NCBI GenBank assembly: GCA_035654135.1
Contig: DASRXN010000070.1
Location: 1-20,832 of the forward strand
Direction: 5' to 3'
Source of the DNA: Fen-999 sp035654135
GTDB lineage: Bacteria > Pseudomonadota > Gammaproteobacteria > Burkholderiales > Rhodocyclaceae
DNA: 20,832 nt
In this document: positions 1 through 7,587 of the stretch, piece after piece
Numbering within the stretch: the stretch's first letter is position 1
Layout: the number at the start of each line of letters is the position of its first letter
Program-made: the position numbers and the translations under genes
Notes under the pieces: model-generated
Told to the model about the DNA's origin: nothing
Database searches by the model: none
Seen by the model: the letters and a program-made list of their open reading frames with translations, nothing else

Positions 1-899
1 AAGTTCGCCGGAATCACGTAGCTCGTCTTCAGGCGCACGCGCATGCCCATCGGCGGCAGGCTGGCCGAGGTGTTCGAAGACGCCCAGTGCGTAGCGGGCG
101 GCACGTAGGCGCGGCGCGTCGAGCTGACCGTGAAGCGCAGCGCGTGGGCGATGGTGCCAGTCGATGCTTCGTCGTAGCGCACCAGGCCGGGGAAAATCGG
201 CAGGCCAGCAGCATCGGTGCTGGTCCAGCCGGGCTGGCCGCCGGGGCGCACGTTGTTCGAGTCGAGGTGGAAAATCGCGCCGACCGTGGCGTTCCAGGAA
301 TTGTCGGCCTGCTTGTAGGCCTCGCCGATCTCGTAGAGGCGGTTGTTGTCGCGGTCGATGACGAGCACGTGGCGGTCGCCGCCACCGCTACCGTCGGGAA
401 GCGCGCCCTCGACCGGCGCATTGGACGGCACGGGATACGGACCCGGATCGCTCTCGTTGCCGTAGGCAGTGTAATTGATTGCCACCTTTGCCTGCGTGCC
501 CGCGACGACGATGTAGGGAATGCCGATCGGCGCGCCGTTCCAGGTGCCGGAGCCGAAGTCGGGGAACAGGCTGCCGTTGGTGCCGATACTGGCGATGATG
601 GCGGCGGAGTCGGGATCGACGGGCGCAGCCGAAATATCTGTGTTCCAGGCGTTGTCGGCCGGGAAGGGAACCGCGCCGTTGAGGCTGGCACCGATGCCGA
701 GGTCAGCCGAGGCCATCGAGGCATAGTGCAACGTCGCGGTGCCGCCCGACGATGCCCCGCCGGAGCCCGATGAACTTCCCGTGCCGGACGATGCACCCGA
801 AGACGAACTCGACGAGGTCACGGCAGGGCCGGACGAACCACCGCCGCCGCAGGCGGCAAGCAGCGACAGGGCCGCGGCCATGGAAATCCAGTTGCGCAT
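1..899 (-). CDS. Putative lipoprotein of unknown function, C-terminus cut off by the window edge
   Basis: The frame is open from ATG at 899 down to the window edge (299 codons, no stop). The N-terminus is a short lipoprotein signal with lipobox LAAC (Cys17), predicting lipid anchoring, probably in the outer membrane. Residues 18-55 are a Gly/Ser-rich low-complexity tether. From about residue 56 there is a globular region with motifs such as FPADNAWNTDIS (about 79-90), GGGDRHVLVIDRDNNRLYE, a short WTSTDAAGLPIFPGLVRYDE block and LPPMGMRVRLK near the visible end. I recall similar secreted bacterial proteins annotated only as hypothetical, and I can assign no function. A GGGAG ribosome site lies 9 nt before the start, and an in-frame TAG upstream rules out extension. 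It follows cusA by 80 nt in the same direction, but that gap holds two hairpins, so operon membership is uncertain. Confidence 0.82.
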   Translation of the reverse strand, partial: MRNWISMAAALSLLAACGGGGSSGPAVTSSSSSSGASSGTGSSSGSGGASSGGTATLHYASMASADLGIGASLNGAVPFPADNAWNTDISAAPVDPDSAAIIASIGTNGSLFPDFGSGTWNGAPIGIPYIVVAGTQAKVAINYTAYGNESDPGPYPVPSNAPVEGALPDGSGGGDRHVLVIDRDNNRLYEIGEAYKQADNSWNATVGAIFHLDSNNVRPGGQPGWTSTDAAGLPIFPGLVRYDEASTGTIAHALRFTVSSTRRAYVPPATHWASSNTSASLPPMGMRVRLKTSYVIPAN

Positions 900-932
900 G
901 CATCGCTCCCGATTCGTGATGGGGCGATGCTA

Positions 933-977
933 CGGCCAGGTTGCCGGCCGGACCGCCTGTCACCCGAGAGCGACAGG
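933..977 (-). terminator. Two tandem hairpins after cusA, possible terminator or processing site
   Basis: Just past the cusA stop, the minus strand can form CCTGTC/GACAGG (956-961 with 972-977, 10-nt loop) and then CGGCC/GGCCG (933-937 with 946-950, 8-nt loop). Neither is followed by a T run, so a classical intrinsic terminator is not shown. They could slow or end transcription by another route, or stabilise the 3' end of the cus message, separating cusA from the lipoprotein gene. Confidence 0.3.
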
Positions 978-979
978 AT

Positions 980-3900
980 TCAGCGCATGCTGCGGCCCTT
1001 CACCCAGGCGTAGATCGCCGGGATCACGATCAGCGTCAGCAGCGTCGACGAGATCATGCCGCCGACCATGGGCGCGGCGATGCGGCGCATTACCTCGGAA
1101 CCGGCGCCGGTCGACCACATGATCGGCAGCAGGCCGGCCATGATGGCCGTCACGGTCATCATCTTCGGCCGCACGCGTTCGACGGCGCCTTCCATCACCG
1201 CCGCGTAGAGATCGCCTGCCGTTACCCGCCCGCCCTCGGCGTGTCGCCGTGACTGACTTTCGCGCCAGGCATGGTCGAGATAGATCAGCATCACCACGCC
1301 AGTCTCCGCAGCCACACCGGCGAGGGCGATGAAGCCGACCGCCGCCGCCACCGAGAGGTTGTAGCCGAGCCACCACATCAGCCAGACGCCGCCGACCAGC
1401 GCGAAGGGCACCGAGAGCATGACGATCAGCGTTTCGGTCAGGCGGCGGAAGTTGAGGTAGAGCAGCAAGAAGATGATCGCGAGCGTCAGTGGCACGACGA
1501 TCTTCAGCCGCTCGGCGGCGCGCTCCATGTACTCGAACTGGCCGCTCCAGGTCGCGTAGTAGCCGGGCGGAAACTTCACCTGCCCGGCCACTGCCCGGCG
1601 CGCCTCGGCCACGTAGGAGCCGATGTCGCGCTCGCGGATGTCGACGTAGATGTAGGCCGAGAGCAGCGCGTTCTCGGTGCGGATGGCCGGCGCGCCGCGA
1701 TTGATGCTCACCTTCGCCACCTGGCCGAGCGGAATCATCGCCGGCGCACCGCCCATTTCGGCCATGGTCGGCACCAGCACCTGGCGGGCGATCTTCTCGG
1801 GATCGTCGCGCAATTCGCGCGGGTAGCGCACGGTGACGCCGAAGCGCTCGCGTCCTTCCACCGTCGTCGTCACCATCTCGCCGCCGATGGCGGTGGCCAC
1901 CACGTCCTGCAATTCGCCGGGATTGATGCCGTAGCGCGCCAGGGCGGTGCGGTCGGGTTCGATGTCCAGGTAGTAGCCGCCGGTGATGCGCTCGGCGTAG
2001 GCGCTGGAAGTGCCGGGCACCTGCTTCACCACGGCCTCGATCTCCCTGGCCACGCGCTCCATCTCGGCGAGGTCCTTGCCGAATACCTTGATGCCGACGG
2101 GCGTGCGGATGCCGGTAGACAGCATATCGATGCGCGCCTTGATCGGCATGGTCCAGGAGTTGGCGATGCCGGGAAATTGCAGCGCGCGATCCAGCTCTGC
2201 AATTAAGCCATCAAGCGTCAGGCCCGGCCGCCATTCGGATTCGGGCTTGAGGTTGATCACCGTCTCGAACATCTCGACCGGCGCCGGGTCGGTGGCCGTG
2301 TTCGCGCGTCCCGCCTTGCCGATCACCGAGGCCACTTCCGGGAAGCTCTTGATGATCTTGTTCTGCGTTTGCAGCAGTTCCGCCGCCTTGGTCACCGACA
2401 TGCTCGGCAGGCCGGTCGGCATGTAGAACAGCGTGCCCTCGTTCAAGGTCGGCATGAATTCGCTGCCCAGCTTCGACGCCGGCAATACCGTAACCGCCAG
2501 CGTCGCCAGCGCCAGGGCGATGGTCAGCTTCTTCCAGCGCATCACCCAGGCGATCACCGGCCGGTAGAGGGCGATGAGCGCGCGATTCACCGGGTTCTTC
2601 GCCTCGGGCAGTATCCGGCCGCGGATGAACAACAGCATCAACACCGGCACCAGCGTCACCGACAGGATCGCCGCGCCGGCCATGGCGAAGGTCTTGGTGT
2701 AGGCGAGCGGTGCGAACAGCCGGCCCTCCTGCGCCTCCAGCGTGAACACCGGCAGGAAGGAGACGGTAATGATCAGCAGCGAAAAAAACAGCGCCGGCCC
2801 GACTTCCTTCGCCGCTGCAATCATTGCTTCGCCGCGCGATTCTCCTGGCTGCAAGCGCTCGATGTGCTTGTGGGCGTTCTCTATCATGACGATGGCCGCA
2901 TCGACCATGGCGCCGATGGCGATGGCGATGCCGCCCAGGCTCATGATGTTGGAGTTGACGCCGATCCAGCGCATGGCGATGAAGGCCATCAGCACGCCGA
3001 CCGGCAGCATCAGAATGGCCACCAGCGCCGAGCGCACGTGCAGCAGGAACAGCACGCAGACCAGGGCGACGATCACGCTTTCCTCGAACAGCGTGCTCTT
3101 CAAGGTCTCAATGGCGCGTTGGATCAGCTCCGAGCGGTCGTAGACGGCGCGGATGCTGACACCTTCCGGCAGGCCGCTGGAAATCTCGGCCAGCTTCTCC
3201 TTGATGTTGTGGATCACTTCGAGCGCGTTCTGGCCGTAGCGGGCCATGGCGATGCCCGAAACCACCTCACCCTCACCATCCAGTTCGGCAATGCCGCGTC
3301 GCTCGTCGGGCATCAGTTCGACGCGAGCAATGTCGCGGATCAGCACCGGCGTGCCGCGTTCGGCCTTGACGACGAGCGAGGCGATGTCGTCGACACCGCG
3401 CAGGTAGCCGCGGCCGCGCACCATGTACTCGGTCTCGGCCATCTCCAGGCTGCGGCCGCCGACGTCGCGGTTGGAATCGCGGATCACCTGCCCCACCTTG
3501 GCCAGCGGGATGCCGTAGGCGCGCAGCTTCACCGGATCGACCGTCACCTGGTACTGCTGGACGAAGCCGCCGATGCTGGCCACTTCGGCCACGCCCTGCG
3601 CCTTGGTCAGCTGGTAGCGCAGGTACCAGTCCTGCAAGGTGCGCAGCTCGGCCAGGGTTTTGTCCTTGGCCAGCACCGCGTACTGGAACACCCAGCCGAC
3701 ACCGGTGGCGTCCGGGCCCAGCGTCGGCGTGACGCCCCGCGGCAGCCGGCCGGCAACGGCACTGAGATATTCCAGCACCCGCGAACGCGCCCAGTAGATG
3801 TCGGTGCCGTCGTCGAAGATGACATAGACGAAGGAGGCGCCGAAGAACGAGAAACCGCGCACCACCTTCGACTTCGGCACCGACAGCATGGCCGTGGTCA

Positions 3901-4105
3901 GCGGATAGGTGACCTGGTCCTCGACCACCTGCGGCGCCTGGCCCGGCACTTCCGTATAGACGATCACCTGCACGTCCGAGAGGTCGGGCAGCGCGTCGAG
4001 TGGCGTCTTCACCAGCGCGTAGATGCCGGCCAGAATGGCAATCAGCGTGCCGAGCAGGACGAGGAAGCGGTTGCGGGCCGACCAGTCGATCAGGGAAGAA
4101 AGCAT
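980..4105 (-). CDS. cusA: CusA-type Cu(I)/Ag(I) RND efflux pump, inner membrane
   Basis: Heavy-metal RND (HME-RND) transporter of 1041 residues (E. coli CusA is about 1047), the proton-driven inner-membrane part of a CusCBA complex. The start MLSSLIDWSARNRFLVLLG is the usual family N-terminus and lies 2 nt after the cusB stop, so I chose it over an ATG 48 codons upstream inside cusB. The copper-site methionine triad is present: M561 in NEGTLFYMP, M612 in PVEMFE and M661 in RIDMLSTGI, matching E. coli M573/M623/M672. The proton-relay charges are also present: D402 in GAMVDAAIVMIEN (TM4), E934 in GVAAETGVVML and K981 in RPKMMT. These residues support monovalent Cu/Ag rather than Zn/Co/Cd transport. 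The protein looks intact and functional. Specificity between Cu and Ag cannot be read from the sequence. Confidence 0.96.
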   Translation of the reverse strand: MLSSLIDWSARNRFLVLLGTLIAILAGIYALVKTPLDALPDLSDVQVIVYTEVPGQAPQVVEDQVTYPLTTAMLSVPKSKVVRGFSFFGASFVYVIFDDGTDIYWARSRVLEYLSAVAGRLPRGVTPTLGPDATGVGWVFQYAVLAKDKTLAELRTLQDWYLRYQLTKAQGVAEVASIGGFVQQYQVTVDPVKLRAYGIPLAKVGQVIRDSNRDVGGRSLEMAETEYMVRGRGYLRGVDDIASLVVKAERGTPVLIRDIARVELMPDERRGIAELDGEGEVVSGIAMARYGQNALEVIHNIKEKLAEISSGLPEGVSIRAVYDRSELIQRAIETLKSTLFEESVIVALVCVLFLLHVRSALVAILMLPVGVLMAFIAMRWIGVNSNIMSLGGIAIAIGAMVDAAIVMIENAHKHIERLQPGESRGEAMIAAAKEVGPALFFSLLIITVSFLPVFTLEAQEGRLFAPLAYTKTFAMAGAAILSVTLVPVLMLLFIRGRILPEAKNPVNRALIALYRPVIAWVMRWKKLTIALALATLAVTVLPASKLGSEFMPTLNEGTLFYMPTGLPSMSVTKAAELLQTQNKIIKSFPEVASVIGKAGRANTATDPAPVEMFETVINLKPESEWRPGLTLDGLIAELDRALQFPGIANSWTMPIKARIDMLSTGIRTPVGIKVFGKDLAEMERVAREIEAVVKQVPGTSSAYAERITGGYYLDIEPDRTALARYGINPGELQDVVATAIGGEMVTTTVEGRERFGVTVRYPRELRDDPEKIARQVLVPTMAEMGGAPAMIPLGQVAKVSINRGAPAIRTENALLSAYIYVDIRERDIGSYVAEARRAVAGQVKFPPGYYATWSGQFEYMERAAERLKIVVPLTLAIIFLLLYLNFRRLTETLIVMLSVPFALVGGVWLMWWLGYNLSVAAAVGFIALAGVAAETGVVMLIYLDHAWRESQSRRHAEGGRVTAGDLYAAVMEGAVERVRPKMMTVTAIMAGLLPIMWSTGAGSEVMRRIAAPMVGGMISSTLLTLIVIPAIYAWVKGRSMR

Positions 4106-4107
4106 TT

Positions 4108-5586
4108 TCAGTTTCTCTTTTCGATCTTGGTGATGACCCACTCGCCCGGCTTGCGCTCGACGAACTCGAAGGCAATCGGCGTGCCTGGCTTGACGCCGGC
4201 CAGCAGCGCGGGATTCGCCGGCACGAACTCCATGGTCATCGCCGGCCACTTGAGGCTCGCCACCGGCTGATGGGTGATGGTGACCGTGCCGGCCCTGGCA
4301 TCGATGGCATCGAGCGTGCCGTCGGCATGGTGGCCGACGCCAGATGCCTTCGGCTTCTCCATGCCACCGAGCGAGGCCTTGAGGTTGCTCTCGGAATCGA
4401 TCAGGAAGTTGCCCGCCACCACCACGCGCTCACCCTCCCTGAGGCCTTCCAGCACTTCGACGTACTGGTCGCCGCGCGCGCCGGTCTTCACCTCGCGCGA
4501 CTCGAAGCGGCCTTCGCCGAGTTCCACGATCGCCACCTTGCGCGCGCCGCTGTCGATGACCGCCGATACGGGAACGGTCGGCACCGCGCCGCGACCGGCC
4601 GCCGCGAATTCCACTTGCGCGTACATGGCCGGCTTCAACAGCCCGCCGGGATTGGCGAGTTCCAGCCGCACCGGGATCGTGCGCGTCTCGGCCTTCATGG
4701 TCGGATAGATGTAGCTGACGGTGCCCTCGAAGCCGCGCCCCGGATAGGCGTCGATGGCAAGCCGCGCGCGGGCACCCGTCTTCACCAGGGCAATGTCCTG
4801 CGCCGGCACGTCGGCGACCACCCACACCGCCGAGACATCGGCCACCTGGTAGAGCGTCTCGCCGGGCATGAATCGCGCGCCCTGCAACGCCTTTTTCTCC
4901 GTCACGACTCCCGCAACCGGCGAACGGAAAGTCAGCGTGCGTGCCTCGCCGCCACTTGCGAGCCTCTTGATCTGCTCCTCGGAAATGTCCCAGTTGCGCA
5001 GGCGCGCGAGTGCCGCATCGGCCAGTTGCCGCATGGCCGCTTGCGTATCGCCGGACGCTTCCGCCGCAGCTTTCGCAGCAATGGCGTACTCGCGCTGCGC
5101 CGACACCAGCTCGGGGCTATACACCTCGAACAGCGGCTGGCCGCGGCCAACGGGCTGACCGGTGGCATTGACGTGGAGACGCTCGATCCAGCCCTCGAAC
5201 TTCGGCGCCACGGCGAAGACACGCCGCTCATCAATTTCCACACGGCCGGCGGCGCGCACTATGCGGTCGAGCACCCGGCGTTCCACCACGGCTGACTTTA
5301 CGCCCAGCCTCTGGACCCGCTCGGCGCTGACCTTGATGCCGCTGTCGCCGGCTGCCGTTTCCTCGCCCTCGTAGACCGGGATGTAGTCCATGCCCATCGG
5401 GTCCTTCTTCGGTACCGGCGAGGTGTCCGGCTGGCCCATGGGGTTGCGGTAGTAAAGCAGCTTCTTGCCCGCCGCCGGCGCAGCAGCCGTGGGCGGCGTA
5501 TCGCCATGGCTGACTTTCCCGCCGAACCAGTAACCGGCGCCCGCGGCCAGTGCCACCACGGCACCGATGATCGCAAGTTGCTTCAT
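4108..5586 (-). CDS. cusB: CusB-type periplasmic adaptor with N-terminal metal-binding motif and C-terminal CusF domain
   Basis: Membrane fusion protein (492 residues) linking CusA to the outer membrane channel. In order: an N-terminal hydrophobic anchor (about 4-22), a heavy-metal-binding segment at 45-73 (YYRNPMGQPDTSPVPKKDPM and on to YIPVY), barrel-sandwich/lipoyl and helical-hairpin regions (about 115-250), a beta-barrel region (about 250-330), a membrane-proximal region (to about 405), and a fused CusF-like domain (about 417-490). The last carries the full copper site: H439, W447, M450 and M452 in HQPVASLKWPAMTMEF. E. coli CusB is about 407 residues and lacks this domain, but CusB-CusF fusions are known elsewhere. 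The start overlaps the cusC stop as ATGA, with GAGG just upstream, so the two are translationally coupled. The fused domain may hand copper directly to CusA; that is an inference. Confidence 0.95.
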   Translation of the reverse strand: MKQLAIIGAVVALAAGAGYWFGGKVSHGDTPPTAAAPAAGKKLLYYRNPMGQPDTSPVPKKDPMGMDYIPVYEGEETAAGDSGIKVSAERVQRLGVKSAVVERRVLDRIVRAAGRVEIDERRVFAVAPKFEGWIERLHVNATGQPVGRGQPLFEVYSPELVSAQREYAIAAKAAAEASGDTQAAMRQLADAALARLRNWDISEEQIKRLASGGEARTLTFRSPVAGVVTEKKALQGARFMPGETLYQVADVSAVWVVADVPAQDIALVKTGARARLAIDAYPGRGFEGTVSYIYPTMKAETRTIPVRLELANPGGLLKPAMYAQVEFAAAGRGAVPTVPVSAVIDSGARKVAIVELGEGRFESREVKTGARGDQYVEVLEGLREGERVVVAGNFLIDSESNLKASLGGMEKPKASGVGHHADGTLDAIDARAGTVTITHQPVASLKWPAMTMEFVPANPALLAGVKPGTPIAFEFVERKPGEWVITKIEKRN

Positions 5587-6839
5587 AAGTCCTCTCCCAC
5601 CAAACGTTCGATGTCGGCCAGCCGCGCCTGCTGCTCGGCCTGGGCCCTGATGGCGTCCTGTTTTGCCTTGCGAATTTGCCGCTGGGCGTCGAGCAGCGTC
5701 GCGAAATCGACCTTGCCGTTTTCATAGCCAGCGAGCGCGGCCTGGAACGTCAGCTCCGCCTGCGGCAGCAGATCGCCGCTCGACAGCATCTCGACGCGCC
5801 GTGCCGCCTCCAGCGCCGAGAGGTTCTCTTCCAGTTCCGCCAGCAACTGGTTGGCGCCGGCTTCGCGCCGCGCGCGCGCCGCTTCGACCATCCGTTCCGC
5901 TTCGCGCTCCTGGCTGCGCCGGCTCTCCTGCTGCAGCGGGATATTCACTTCCAGCATCAGTTCCCATTCGCTGATGCGGTTGCGCGTCTGGATCGGCGAC
6001 AGGCCGAGCGCGACATCGGGATAGCGGTTGCGATAGATCGCGTCGCGATTCTTCTCGGCGGCGCGGATGCGCGCGTCGTCGGCGAAGAGCTGCGGATTGC
6101 GCGCGCGCAAGCGCTCCGCCAGCGCCATGTGATCGAGGCTCGCCGGCACGGCGCGCAGGGTCTGCGGCTCGGCCAATGCCTCGTGCGCCGGCCTCGCCAG
6201 CAAGCCGTTGATGCGCACCTGGGCGTGGTGGCGCTCGTTCTCCAGCTGGACCAGCTCCGTCTGCATGGCCGTGCGCTCGACGCGGGCGCGGATGGCGTCC
6301 TGCTGCGGCGCCAGCCCGCCGGCATAGCGCGTGCGGCTGATGCCTTCCAGCCGATCGACGAGTTCGATTACTTCGCGAGTCAGCGCCAGCTGCTGCGATA
6401 AGGCGTAGTCGAGCGCGTAGGCCGTCTTGATACGGGCCGCCAGTTCGATCCAGCCGATATCGGTGCGGCCCTTGGCGGCTTCCGCCTCGGCCTCGGCACC
6501 CTCGCGCTTGAGGTCGCGCTTGCCCCAGAACGGCAGGGGCTGGATCAGCGTGTACTTGGTGCTGCCGATGCGTGCGGGCGAAAGACTCGGGCTGGCATCC
6601 GAGCCGGCGTTGGTGAAGTTGCGCCATTCCATTCGCGCGACCGGGTCGGGCAGTGCGCCGCTGGCGGCGGCGCGTTCCCGTGCCGCCTCGGCTTCCAGGC
6701 GCAGGGCCGTCACCTCGGGACTCTGCTGGCGGGCGATGGCGAGCAAGGCTTCGACGCTGCCGCCGGGAACAGACTCCGCCCCGGCAGACAGCGCAATGCC
6801 CATCAACACCCACGCCAGCCCGTTCCTCACGGGCTTCAT
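5583..6839 (-). CDS. cusC: CusC-like outer membrane factor (TolC family)
   Basis: TolC/OEP-family protein (418 residues) expected to form the trimeric outer-membrane exit duct for CusBA. It has a signal peptide (cleavage near residues 20-23, SAGAES) and the two-repeat layout of long coiled-coil helices rich in Ala, Glu, Arg and Gln (about 120-200 and 310-410). The motif YTLIQPLPFWGKRDL at 96-110 is typical of outer membrane factors of metal-efflux loci. Unlike E. coli CusC there is no Cys near the signal cleavage site, so it is not a lipoprotein. The start is 10 nt after the cusF stop, and the end overlaps cusB by 4 nt. The link to copper export rests on operon context as well as family, because many OMFs in this subgroup serve Cu, Co, Zn or Cd systems. 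Confidence 0.88.
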   Translation of the reverse strand: MKPVRNGLAWVLMGIALSAGAESVPGGSVEALLAIARQQSPEVTALRLEAEAARERAAASGALPDPVARMEWRNFTNAGSDASPSLSPARIGSTKYTLIQPLPFWGKRDLKREGAEAEAEAAKGRTDIGWIELAARIKTAYALDYALSQQLALTREVIELVDRLEGISRTRYAGGLAPQQDAIRARVERTAMQTELVQLENERHHAQVRINGLLARPAHEALAEPQTLRAVPASLDHMALAERLRARNPQLFADDARIRAAEKNRDAIYRNRYPDVALGLSPIQTRNRISEWELMLEVNIPLQQESRRSQEREAERMVEAARARREAGANQLLAELEENLSALEAARRVEMLSSGDLLPQAELTFQAALAGYENGKVDFATLLDAQRQIRKAKQDAIRAQAEQQARLADIERLVGEDL

Positions 6840-6849
6840 CGCCTGCGCC

Positions 6850-7137
6850 CTACTTCACGGCTTCGATGCGGGTGACGACGACGTCGCCGCCTGCCATCAC
6901 CGCCTGGAAGCGCACCTTGTCGCCATCCTTGACCTTGGCGAGGCCGGCGGCGTCCTTGACCGCGAACTGCATGGTCATCGGACCCATGCCGATGCTGTCG
7001 ATGGGGCCGTGGGCGATGGTGGCCTTGTTGCCGGCAATCTTCTTGATGGTGCCCTGCGCCCAGGGCAGCTGATCAGCCGCTAACGTGGCGAACGAGAACA
7101 GACAGGACAGGGCAATGGCGAATACGCGCAACTTCAT
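6850..7137 (-). CDS. cusF: CusF-family periplasmic copper-binding protein with Met in place of the site Trp
   Basis: Small secreted metallochaperone (95 residues). I chose ATG at 7137 because GGAGG lies 6 nt before it and it gives a clean signal peptide (cut after about residue 20, ATLA/AD); an upstream ATG at 7161 has neither. The mature part is a CusF/DUF1344-like OB fold with the site segment HGPIDSIGMGPMTMQF: H43, M54 and M56 match E. coli CusF H36, M47 and M49. The position of the cation-pi tryptophan W44 is Met (M51). In E. coli, CusF carries Cu(I)/Ag(I) to CusB in the periplasm. Its place just before cusC-cusB-cusA supports the same job here, beside the second CusF domain fused to CusB, which keeps the Trp. 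The 80 nt before it hold a folded-looking element. Confidence 0.93.
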   Translation of the reverse strand: MKLRVFAIALSCLFSFATLAADQLPWAQGTIKKIAGNKATIAHGPIDSIGMGPMTMQFAVKDAAGLAKVKDGDKVRFQAVMAGGDVVVTRIEAVK

Positions 7138-7157
7138 GACAAACCTCCGAACGAAAT

Positions 7158-7215
7158 GCAACCGACATCGCGGTCAGTGACGACCGCACTCGCCGCGGTG
7201 GTAAGCCGCGGTTGC
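7158..7215 (-). other. Structured intergenic element upstream of cusF (possible three-way junction)
   Basis: Most of the 80-nt gap between the DUF2946-like gene and cusF is made of complementary arms. An outer stem GCAACCG/CGGTTGC (7158-7164 with 7209-7215) encloses CCGCGG/CCGCGG (7193-7198 with 7206-7211, 7-nt loop) and GCGGTC/GACCGC (7170-7175 with 7182-7187, 6-nt loop). The outer stem and the first inner helix share a few bases, so one must be trimmed at the junction. No T run follows, so it is not an intrinsic terminator. It could protect or process the downstream cus mRNA, or hold an operator. Chance pairing in GC-rich DNA is possible. Confidence 0.4.
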
Positions 7216-7217
7216 TG

Positions 7218-7577
7218 TCAGGCCACGCGTTTGGGAGGCTGCTGCGGGGGTTCGGGAATGTAGCTCGCCGGTGCGAGCTCGACGTGGGACTGGAAGTCCC
7301 GGCCGGCAGGAATTGCGGTCACAAGCTGCTCGACCGCCGGCATGAAGCCGGCGGCGGCCAGATGGCAGAAACCGCAATCGTCACAGTTCAGGCCATGATC
7401 GGCCGGGGCCTGCTGGTCATGCATGGGACAGTGCCCGGCGACCATTTCCTCCATGGCAACCATCTTGTGCGCCTCGCCATGCCGGCAGAACGGCATGGCC
7501 GTCGCCGCGATGGCCTGGAAGGGCAACCAGAGGGCGGCGACAAAAAGCGGCAGAAGGCGGAACCAGCGGTGGCGCAT
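7218..7577 (-). CDS. Small secreted Cys/His/Met-rich protein, DUF2946-like, head of the copper-efflux cluster
   Basis: A 119-residue protein with a Sec signal peptide (LLPLFVAALWLPFQAIA, about 8-24). The mature part is crowded with possible soft-metal ligands: C31, H33, H37, H49, C50, M52, H53, H61, C65, C68, C71 and H72, including MPFCRHG, HCPMHD and CDDCGFCH. The tail is Pro-rich (PEPPQQPPKR), as in DUF2946 proteins, which are often found beside copper genes and have no settled function. It starts only 10 nt after the EF-G-like stop and lies 80 nt before cusF, so it is the first cus-side gene. A periplasmic Cu/Ag-binding or sensing role is an inference from composition and context. The ribosome site is weak (AGGAG about 13 nt away), so the exact start is less certain. 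Confidence 0.8.
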   Translation of the reverse strand: MRHRWFRLLPLFVAALWLPFQAIAATAMPFCRHGEAHKMVAMEEMVAGHCPMHDQQAPADHGLNCDDCGFCHLAAAGFMPAVEQLVTAIPAGRDFQSHVELAPASYIPEPPQQPPKRVA

Positions 7578-7587
7578 GGCGGCAATA

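Noticed and set aside
29..796. 255-codon minus-strand frame near the window start
   Set aside because: Arg/Pro/Ala-rich product in a different frame from the lipoprotein gene. The lipoprotein frame has a lipobox, a ribosome site and protein-like composition and runs off the window edge.
2369..4270. 633-codon open frame on the plus strand opposite cusA
   Set aside because: Shadow of cusA; low-complexity His/Gln/Arg-rich product without recognisable domains.
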